This document shows positions 7,340-12,077 of a stretch of DNA of 12,077 nucleotides, piece by piece; position 1 is the first letter of the stretch; each line of letters opens with the position of its first letter. Source of the stretch: Oscillospiraceae bacterium. Lineage in GTDB: Bacteria > Bacillota > Clostridia > Oscillospirales > Ruminococcaceae. The DNA lies in assembly GCA_900757485.1 (NCBI GenBank), contig CAAEOA010000118.1, positions 1 to 12,077 on the forward strand, read 5' to 3'. The translations under genes and the position numbers were made by a program. The notes under the pieces are model-generated. The model was given only the letters and a program-made list of their open reading frames with translations. It did not search any database and had not been told where the DNA came from.

Positions 7340-7588
7340 TTATTTTATTGCCGCTAAAACATTGTTTTCAAAAAATTGTTCGAAATTTTCCAGAGTAACA
7401 CCGGTGACAACATTATCATCAATCTTAACCGATACGCCCTCCGAAGAACATTCACCCAAACAAAATGAGGCGTTTACCGTAACATCGTTTTCCAAATGGT
7501 GCTGTGTAATTTTTTCTTTTAGCTGGGAAATGATTTTGTAAGAACCTTTTAAATGGCAGGCACTGCCGATACAAACCGAAATAACCAT
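7340..7588 (-). CDS. Small thioredoxin-like [2Fe-2S] ferredoxin (NuoE/HydC-like domain)
   Basis: This 82-residue protein has the four cysteines of the thioredoxin-like [2Fe-2S] fold: Cys6 and Cys11 in CIGSAC, and Cys43 and Cys47 in CLGEC. The strand-helix pattern between them is as in the C-terminal part of NuoE and of hydrogenase gamma subunits. It is probably a one-cluster electron carrier in the cytoplasm. The ATG has a GAAAGGA site 8 bases upstream. It is the first gene of a likely two-gene unit with the hydrogenase, which suggests that it passes electrons to or from that enzyme; this is inferred from position. It lacks the helical N-terminal half of full NuoE and is complete as a small stand-alone domain. 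Confidence 0.9.
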   Translation of the reverse strand: MVISVCIGSACHLKGSYKIISQLKEKITQHHLENDVTVNASFCLGECSSEGVSVKIDDNVVTGVTLENFEQFFENNVLAAIK

Positions 7589-7738
7589 AAATCCAATCCT
7601 TTCTTTTCGTTATTATTTTAACAAATAATGGTTAAAAATAAAATCTGTTTTCTGTTTAGAGAACGAAACGCTCTCCGGAAAAAGATTTCAGTTGCGTGAA
7701 ACAAATTAAGACAAAAAACGACAACATTCATGTGAGTT

Positions 7739-7787
7739 CATTATACCATAAACCCCTTGCGTTATGCAAGGGGTTTATGGTATAATG
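7739..7787. promoter_or_regulatory. Symmetric divergent promoter/operator palindrome
   Basis: Two perfect 22-base arms (7739-7760 and 7766-7787) flank a 5-base centre. Each arm ends in TGGTATAAT, an extended -10 element. One points right (TATAAT at 7781-7786) and one points left (TATAAT at 7745-7740 on the - strand). A partial -35 (TTGCGT at 7757-7762; TTGCAT at 7769-7764 on the - strand) lies 18 bases from each -10, in the opposite arm. The two promoters thus share the same DNA and probably exclude each other. No better promoter was found for either the hydrogenase unit or the ABC operon. A GC-containing hairpin or a dispersed palindromic repeat are alternatives. Confidence 0.65.
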
Positions 7788-7823
7788 TCTTAGATATGTA
7801 TAAAGCTTTACATGTTCTGTATG

Positions 7824-7933
7824 TCAGTCATACAACGGAAGATTTGCATACCATATTCGCTTTGACTGATTAACACAGAAAAGCGTTTTTCCCAAAATGC
7901 CTTGGTGAAACAATTGCTGTGTCTGATTCAGTC
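7824..7933 (+). promoter_or_regulatory. Structured 5' leader of the ABC-transporter operon with competing stems
   Basis: TCAGTCA (7824-7830) can pair with TGACTGA (7863-7869). The GACTGA part of the latter (7864-7869) can instead pair with TCAGTC at 7928-7933. The second stem nests directly around ACACAG (7873-7878) paired with CTGTGT (7917-7922). The two folds cannot coexist, as in a switch. The ribosome binding site (7951-7957) lies 18 bases beyond. No intrinsic terminator was seen in the leader. It does not match a riboswitch class I know, and chance pairing is possible. Confidence 0.35.
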
Positions 7934-7969
7934 TGTCAATGTTGCTTTGAGAAAGGAAATGAAAAATAG

Positions 7970-8968
7970 ATGAAATCTGTAAGAAAGCTCAGCGGAATAC
8001 TAGCGGCAATCATGTTGTTTGCCTTTGCGTCCGGCTGTCAGAAGACGGAAAACACTTCTTCTGTTGACAGCACCGGCTCCACTCCGACGATCAACCCGAT
8101 TCAAGTAGCTGCTTTAAAGGGACCGACGGCACTTGGAATGTTAAATTTGATGAATGGCGATAAAGAAACCAAAAATTACGAGTTTACAATCAAAAGCAAG
8201 CCGGATGAAGTTGTAGCTTTGCTGACCTCTAAATCGGCGGATATTGCGGCGGTACCTACTAATTTAGCGGCTACCTTATATAACAAAAACAGCAGTGTGA
8301 AATTGCTGGCTTTGAACACGCTTGGGGTTTTGTATGTACTCGAAAAAGGCGATACGATCCAATCTGTGAAGGATTTGAAAGGAAAAACGATCTATTCTAC
8401 CGGTCAGGGTGCGGTTCCGGAATATGCGCTCAATTATGTTTTGGAGCAAAACGGCTTGACAGTAGGGAAAGATGTTACGGTGGAATATAAAACCGAGCAT
8501 ACCGAGCTTGCTGCGCTGATGGCGGCTGATAAGGCTTCTGTTGCGGTGTTGCCTCAGCCCTTTGTTACTACGGTGACATCGGCAAATGCGGATGTTCGGG
8601 TTGCGCTTGATCTCACAAAAGAGTGGGAAAATGTCAACCATACTACTTTAACAATGGGCTGTCTGGTGGTTCGTACCGAATTTTTGGAAAATAATCAGCC
8701 AGCGGTAGAGCAATTCCTTTCGGCATACAAAGAATCAGCCAAAAAAGCAGTTTCCGATGTGGAGGGCACGGCAAAGCTTGCCGAGGAATTTGATATTATC
8801 AAGGAAGCCGTCGCCAAGAAAGCGATTCCGGCTTGTAACATTGTTTACATTGACGGTCAGGATATGAAAACAAAGGCGATTGGATTTTTCAATGTGCTTC
8901 ATCAAGCCAATCCGAAGTCTATCGGAGGTAAAATGCCGGATGAAAACCTCTACTATATCAACAAGTAA
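7970..8968 (+). CDS. Substrate-binding lipoprotein of an SsuABC/TauABC/NitT-type ABC transporter
   Basis: This 332-residue protein should capture a small solute outside the membrane and deliver it to the permease encoded next. It starts with a lipoprotein signal peptide: basic MKSVRKL, a hydrophobic core, and the lipobox Ala-Ser-Gly-Cys with Cys23 as the lipidated residue, then a Ser/Thr-rich linker. The mature part has the two-lobed look of the NMT1/SsuA family: a first strand at IQVAALKGPTALGM, a KPDEVVALLTSKSADIAAVP segment, VKDLKGKTIYSTGQGAVPEYAL, and VAVLPQPFVT. The substrate (sulfonate, taurine, nitrate, pyrimidine precursor or other) cannot be read from sequence. A GAAAGGA site lies 12 bases before the ATG. 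The next gene begins inside its last 29 bases, so the two are translationally coupled. Confidence 0.92.
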   Translation: MKSVRKLSGILAAIMLFAFASGCQKTENTSSVDSTGSTPTINPIQVAALKGPTALGMLNLMNGDKETKNYEFTIKSKPDEVVALLTSKSADIAAVPTNLAATLYNKNSSVKLLALNTLGVLYVLEKGDTIQSVKDLKGKTIYSTGQGAVPEYALNYVLEQNGLTVGKDVTVEYKTEHTELAALMAADKASVAVLPQPFVTTVTSANADVRVALDLTKEWENVNHTTLTMGCLVVRTEFLENNQPAVEQFLSAYKESAKKAVSDVEGTAKLAEEFDIIKEAVAKKAIPACNIVYIDGQDMKTKAIGFFNVLHQANPKSIGGKMPDENLYYINK

Positions 8969-9725
8969 ATGCAGAAAACGGCTTGAAAAAATCGGTATTG
9001 CGATTGTTTGGATTGCTATTTGGCAGTTGTGCTATTGGATTGTCAAGCAGGAGCTTTTACTGGCTTCGCCGTTTAGTGTGTTGAAGCGCTTGGGCGAGCT
9101 GATGATACAATCGGAGTTTTGGAAAACAGTGGCAATATCCTGCTTGCATATTTTTACCGGATTTATACTCGGGGTATTTTTGGGAGTACTGTTTGCAGTA
9201 TTGTCTGCAAAGTATGCTTTGTTTTGTAGTTTTTTGTCACCGGTCATGACGATTGTGAAAGCGACACCGGTTGCCTCCTTTATTATATTAGCGTTGATTT
9301 GGATTCAATCTGCACGACTTTCTGTTTTTATTTCATTTTTGCTGATTTTACCCTTGGTTTATACGAATACCCTTCAAGGTATTCGGAAAACCGATATAAA
9401 ATTACTGGAAATGGCAGAAGTTTATCAAATGTCTGCAATAGGTAGATTACGATACATCTATATTCCCCAGGTACTGCCTTATTTTTTCTCTGCATGTATT
9501 ACCGGTGTCGGTTTTGCATGGAAATCCGGAATTGCAGCCGAAATACTTGCTGTTCCTAAGAATGCGATAGGGACGATGCTTTACGAATCGAAAATTTATC
9601 TGGAAACAACGGATTTGTTCGCGTGGACAGCAGTGGTGATATTACTCAGCTTGTTTTTTGAGAAAATTATTGTGCGCGCGATTCAGTTTGTCGGCGAGCG
9701 ATTGATTCGCACAGGTGAAAGGTGA
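8940..9725 (+). CDS. SsuC/TauC-type ABC transporter permease
   Basis: This 261-residue membrane protein would form the channel for the solute delivered by the lipoprotein upstream. It has about six hydrophobic segments. The cytoplasmic EAA loop reads EMAEVYQMSAIGRLRYIYIPQVLP (residues 157-180), which docks the ATPase, and is followed by GVGFAWKSGIAAEI, typical of the SsuC/TauC branch. I chose the ATG at 8940 because CGGAGGT (8923-8929) lies about 10 bases before it. The frame stays open further upstream to an ATG at 8880, but that stretch is shared with the lipoprotein gene and does not look like permease. The resulting 29-base overlap with the lipoprotein gene suggests coupling. Confidence 0.92.
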   Translation: MKTSTISTSKCRKRLEKIGIAIVWIAIWQLCYWIVKQELLLASPFSVLKRLGELMIQSEFWKTVAISCLHIFTGFILGVFLGVLFAVLSAKYALFCSFLSPVMTIVKATPVASFIILALIWIQSARLSVFISFLLILPLVYTNTLQGIRKTDIKLLEMAEVYQMSAIGRLRYIYIPQVLPYFFSACITGVGFAWKSGIAAEILAVPKNAIGTMLYESKIYLETTDLFAWTAVVILLSLFFEKIIVRAIQFVGERLIRTGER

Positions 9726-10383
9726 TCCGGAAGAGGTTTTCTCAGCGTCATTAAGCAGTTTTGTAATAGTGTGGTCAAGGGTGGTGATTATCACGGGTAT
9801 TTCACTTTTGCATATTTGGAAAGGTTATCATACAGAGGTACTGAAAGATGTCACGGCAGAACTTCCTTCAACCGGGCTTGTATTGCTTACCGGACCTTCA
9901 GGCTGCGGGAAAACAACACTGTCACATCTGATCCTAGGTCTGATAAAGCCGGATCGGGGAGAGATCAAGGGAACCGAAGGGTTGCGCTTCTCGGCTGTGT
10001 TTCAGGAAAACCGGTTGTTTCCCGGATTTACCGTTGCCGATAATATCAATGCGCCGCTCAAACAAAAGCTGACAGATTCGGAAATGGATGAATTATTAAA
10101 CAAACTTGGCTTGTCGGGGATAGCGCAGCAGTATCCCAACGAGCTGAGCGGCGGGATGCAGAGGCGGGTGGCATTTGCCCGCGCCCTTGCCTTTGACGGT
10201 GACCTGTTTGTGTTGGATGAGCCTTTTGCCGGGTTGGATGACCATGCCAAATCATTAGTGATTCGGCAAATTATTTCTCTTTGTCAAAATAAATTGGTGA
10301 TTCTGATTGTTCATCATTCCGCCGAGTTTGATGATTTACCGCACCGGGTTATTTCTTTGGCACCTTCGGCTTTACCACAGTAA
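9715..10383 (+). CDS. SsuB/TauB-type ABC transporter ATPase (start uncertain)
   Basis: This ATPase would power the SsuABC/TauABC-like importer of the two preceding genes. Numbered from the GTG at 9715 it is 222 residues, with Walker A GPSGCGKTT (60-68), Q-loop Gln97, signature LSGGM (144-148), Walker B LFVLDEP (164-170) and the switch His200. All motifs are intact. The first 23 residues do not look like an ATPase start. The usual first strand seems to be IITGISLLHIWKG, so the GTG at 9784 is a plausible true start, though its ribosome site is poorly spaced. An AAAGGTGAT site at 9718-9726 has no start codon at normal distance. After Walker B the protein is short, lacking the C-terminal regulatory part of larger relatives. 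It overlaps the permease gene by 11 bases if 9715 is used. Confidence 0.88.
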   Translation: MKGDPEEVFSASLSSFVIVWSRVVIITGISLLHIWKGYHTEVLKDVTAELPSTGLVLLTGPSGCGKTTLSHLILGLIKPDRGEIKGTEGLRFSAVFQENRLFPGFTVADNINAPLKQKLTDSEMDELLNKLGLSGIAQQYPNELSGGMQRRVAFARALAFDGDLFVLDEPFAGLDDHAKSLVIRQIISLCQNKLVILIVHHSAEFDDLPHRVISLAPSALPQ

Positions 10384-10418
10384 AAATCTGAATTATTCTG
10401 AAAGGCATGATAAAACGT

Positions 10419-11072
10419 ATGGATTATTGGAAGTTAATTACGCTGTTATTAAAATCTACCGGTGTAACCGTTTCTCTTTTTGTGATTATTATTGTGGCTT
10501 CGCTGCCGCTTGGAATGCTTCTTACACTGACATCGCGCTGTAAATTCAAACCGGTATCATGGCTTTCCAGAGCATACATATTTGTGGTTCGGGGTACTCC
10601 GTTGATGCTGCAGCTTTTGTTTTTATATTTCGGTGTGCCCTTTATACCGATAATCGGCGAATATATTGCAATCAATGACCGCTTTGCAGCGGCGGCGGTT
10701 GCGTTTTCTTTAAACTATGCTGCTTATTTTGCTGAAATTTTCAGGGGCGGCTTGTTGGCGGTTGATAAGGGACAATATGAGGCGGCACAGGTATTGGGAC
10801 TCAATAAATTTCAGACGATGATACGAATTGTTTTTCCCCAGATGATTCGGGTGTCACTGCCGTCTATCAGCAACGAAAGTGTTATTTTGATAAAAGACAC
10901 TGCGCTTGTTTATGCAATCGGCGTCATCGATTTGCTGGAAAGTGCAAAATCTCAGGTGAACACGATGGCTAATGTTACGCCGTATATTGTGGCGGCTGTT
11001 ATTTACCTGCTGCTTAATACGCTGCTTACCATGTTGTTTCATCAGTTGGAGAAAAAATTCAGTTTTGAGTAA
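10419..11072 (+). CDS. Polar amino acid ABC transporter permease (HisM/GlnP family)
   Basis: This membrane subunit belongs to the polar amino acid uptake branch, not to the SsuC type encoded upstream. After a first helix it has RGTPLMLQLLFLYFGVP, the hallmark of HisM/GlnP/ArtQ permeases. Later comes FSLNYAAYFAEIFRGGLLAVDKGQ, and then the EAA loop EAAQVLGLNKFQTMIRIVFPQ that contacts the ATPase. From the ATG at 10419 it is 217 residues, usual for the family. An in-frame ATG at 10407 would add four residues, but the AAAGG site (10401-10405) nearly touches it, so I prefer 10419. It begins 35 bases after the SsuB-like gene, and the matching ATPase follows. No matching amino acid binding protein is in the window. 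Confidence 0.93.
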   Translation: MDYWKLITLLLKSTGVTVSLFVIIIVASLPLGMLLTLTSRCKFKPVSWLSRAYIFVVRGTPLMLQLLFLYFGVPFIPIIGEYIAINDRFAAAAVAFSLNYAAYFAEIFRGGLLAVDKGQYEAAQVLGLNKFQTMIRIVFPQMIRVSLPSISNESVILIKDTALVYAIGVIDLLESAKSQVNTMANVTPYIVAAVIYLLLNTLLTMLFHQLEKKFSFE

Positions 11073-11159
11073 GCTGCAAAGTGCTTATCTATCCAAAGCA
11101 TGATTATTTTTACGGAAGGAGTTCGTTCTTTCTGTGTAAATAGAAAGACGAGAATCAAT

Positions 11160-11906
11160 ATGCCGATTATTCAAGTTGAAAATTTAGAAAAATCTTTTGG
11201 CGATTTAAATGTGCTTAAGGACGTTTCTTTTACAGTTAATAAAGGGGATGTAATTGCCGTAATCGGTTCTTCCGGTTCGGGAAAAAGCACGATGCTGCGT
11301 TGTCTGATCGATCTCGAAAAGGTATCGGGCGGTTCCATTTTGATTGATGGGGAGTATTTAGTACAGGATGGAGTTTATGCTCCTTCCAAAACCATAAAGC
11401 AGCTGACTTCCAGAATGGGCTTGGTTTTTCAAAGTTTTAATCTGTTTCCTCATTTGACTGTGAAAAACAATTTGATGCTTGCTCCCAAGCTGGTACAAAA
11501 ACAGTCCGTTCAGGAAGTCGAAGCGAAGTGTGAATATTATCTTGCCAAAGTCGGCCTTTTGGATAAAGCAGATGCTTTTCCGGCTAATTTGAGCGGCGGA
11601 CAAAAGCAGCGGGTTGCAATTGCGCGTGCGCTGATGCTCAATCCCGAAATACTGTTGTTTGATGAGCCGACTTCCGCATTGGATCCCGAACTGACCGGCG
11701 AGGTTCTCGCAACGATCAAACAGCTTGCTGATGAAAAGATGACGATGGTGGTTGTTACTCACGAAATGGGATTTGCCAGAGAGGTGGCAAATAAAGTTTT
11801 GTTTATGCATGACGGAGAAATCTTGGAATCGGGAACACCCGAGCAAATCTTTGTGACGCCGGAATATGACCGTACCCGTGAATTTTTAAACAGTATTTTA
11901 AAATAA
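11160..11906 (+). CDS. glnQ: Polar amino acid ABC transporter ATPase (GlnQ family)
   Basis: This subunit hydrolyses ATP for amino acid import through the permease encoded just upstream. From the ATG at 11160 it is 248 residues, standard for GlnQ/HisP. It has the expected start MPIIQVENLEKSF, Walker A GSSGSGKST (36-44), Q-loop Gln91 in FQSFNLFPHLTV, signature LSGGQKQRVAIARAL (144-158), Walker B ILLFDEPTSALDPE (164-177) and the switch His in VTHEMGFA. The frame is open to an ATG at 11100, but the extra 20 residues do not resemble the family, and that codon has no ribosome site. A strong GGAAGGAG at 11114-11121 lies too far upstream to serve 11160, where only GAAAGACGAG is near. The gene symbol denotes the family; the amino acid carried is not known. 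Confidence 0.94.
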   Translation: MPIIQVENLEKSFGDLNVLKDVSFTVNKGDVIAVIGSSGSGKSTMLRCLIDLEKVSGGSILIDGEYLVQDGVYAPSKTIKQLTSRMGLVFQSFNLFPHLTVKNNLMLAPKLVQKQSVQEVEAKCEYYLAKVGLLDKADAFPANLSGGQKQRVAIARALMLNPEILLFDEPTSALDPELTGEVLATIKQLADEKMTMVVVTHEMGFAREVANKVLFMHDGEILESGTPEQIFVTPEYDRTREFLNSILK

Positions 11907-11913
11907 GCAAAAA

Positions 11914-11939
11914 GGGCAGCCTTGTTTTCAAGGCTGCCC
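11914..11939. terminator. Hairpin after the ABC operon; better terminator for - strand transcription
   Basis: A perfect 11-bp GC-rich stem (11914-11924 with 11929-11939) has a TTTT loop and begins 7 bases after the glnQ-like stop. On the + strand it is followed by TCAGTCTG, with no U-tract. Read on the - strand it is followed by TTTTTGC, a usable U-tract. It probably ends the ABC operon at least in part, and could stop a convergent transcript from beyond the window. Confidence 0.65.
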
Positions 11940-11983
11940 TCAGTCTGTCGAAAAACTATAAGTTATAATCTTTTTTTAATGGA

Positions 11984-12077
11984 GAAACCGAGGACATGTG
12001 CATCGGTTTCGACCTCGACAATCCGCGTCGCAACGCGGATTGTGGGGTACGGTTGGGAGAGGGGAAAGTCCCCTCTC
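11984..12077. repeat. Row of three hairpins at the right edge (structured RNA or repeat element, cut by window end)
   Basis: Three perfect stems follow one another: 8 bp (11984-11991 with 12003-12010, 11-base loop), 10 bp (12018-12027 with 12034-12043, 6-base loop) and 8 bp (12057-12064 with 12070-12077, 5-base loop). The last ends at the window edge and may extend. No coding frame fits, and the GC-rich base use differs from the AT-rich 40 bases before it. A noncoding RNA, a dispersed palindromic element or the end of a small mobile element are possible; none is shown. Confidence 0.5.

Larger units (their letters stand above)
7589..7969. other. 381-base divergent intergenic region without a gene
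   Basis: No convincing coding frame lies here. The centre holds a perfect inverted repeat with outward -10 boxes (7739-7787). On the hydrogenase side the predicted leader contains a 7-bp stem with one G-U pair (7659-7665 with 7669-7675) and an AT-rich 7-bp stem (7616-7622 with 7631-7637). On the transporter side there is a leader of about 177 bases with mutually exclusive pairings, described separately. No TPP, guanidine or T-box core was recognised by eye. Confidence 0.7.

Noticed and set aside
7287..7541. + strand frame opposite the small ferredoxin
   Set aside because: The - strand frame has the four-Cys [2Fe-2S] pattern and a proper ribosome site; the + frame is Phe-rich shadow sequence.
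7739..7787. Palindrome as an ordinary intrinsic terminator
   Set aside because: It lies between divergent gene starts, not gene ends, has no U-tract after the arms, and carries outward -10 boxes.
7589..7969. Known riboswitch (TPP, guanidine, T-box, purine) in the divergent region
   Set aside because: None of the conserved cores I know could be found by eye; only generic pairing remains.
8880..8939. Upstream ATG extension of the SsuC-like permease
   Set aside because: It overlaps the lipoprotein gene, and the GGAGG ribosome site fits the ATG at 8940.
11358..11846. 162-residue - strand frame inside the glnQ-like gene
   Set aside because: It lies fully opposite intact ABC ATPase motifs and has no recognisable domain.
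1..12077. CRISPR array, tRNA/rRNA genes, transposase or integrase
   Set aside because: No regularly spaced direct repeats, no tRNA cloverleaf or rRNA core, and no recombinase motifs were seen on either strand.

Overview
The window looks like chromosomal DNA from a low-to-moderate GC, anaerobic, spore-forming type Firmicute of class Clostridia. This rests on GAAAGGA-type ribosome binding sites, sigma-A-like promoters, long intrinsic terminators, a lipoprotein-type ABC binding protein, a YibE/F protein and a group B-like [FeFe] hydrogenase. Placement below class level (for example Oscillospiraceae or Ruminococcaceae) is a guess. No rRNA, tRNA, CRISPR array, transposase or phage gene was seen.

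Layout, left to right. (1) Positions 1-1375, + strand: the 3' end of a PseG/SpsG-like sugar-nucleotide gene, followed after 23 bases by a complete NeuB/SpsE-family nonulosonate synthase. Together they form the end of a sialic-acid-like surface or spore-coat sugar operon. (2) A perfect 23-bp stem terminator separates this from a convergent YibE/F membrane protein on the - strand, which probably starts at a TTG. (3) From 3112, + strand: purA behind a near-consensus promoter, a strong terminator, then trmB. (4) From 5186 to 7588, - strand: a small membrane protein with a Gln/Pro/Tyr-rich tail, a monomeric [FeFe] hydrogenase, and a small thioredoxin-like [2Fe-2S] ferredoxin that is the first gene of the hydrogenase unit. 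(5) A 381-base intergenic region holds a perfect 22-bp inverted repeat with an extended -10 element facing outward on each side. It is the best candidate for a divergent promoter of the hydrogenase unit and the next operon. (6) From 7970 to 11906, + strand: five tightly spaced ABC-transporter genes. The first three are an SsuABC/TauABC-type cassette (lipoprotein, permease, ATPase). The last two are a polar amino acid permease and its ATPase, with no binding protein of their own in view. (7) From 11907 to the right edge: no gene, but four hairpins in a row.

Most genes are ordinary housekeeping or transport functions, and I do not see a clear undescribed multi-gene system. The best leads are regulatory or structural: the symmetric divergent promoter palindrome, a long leader with competing stems ahead of the ABC operon, the dual ABC operon lacking a second binding protein, and the chain of hairpins at the right edge.
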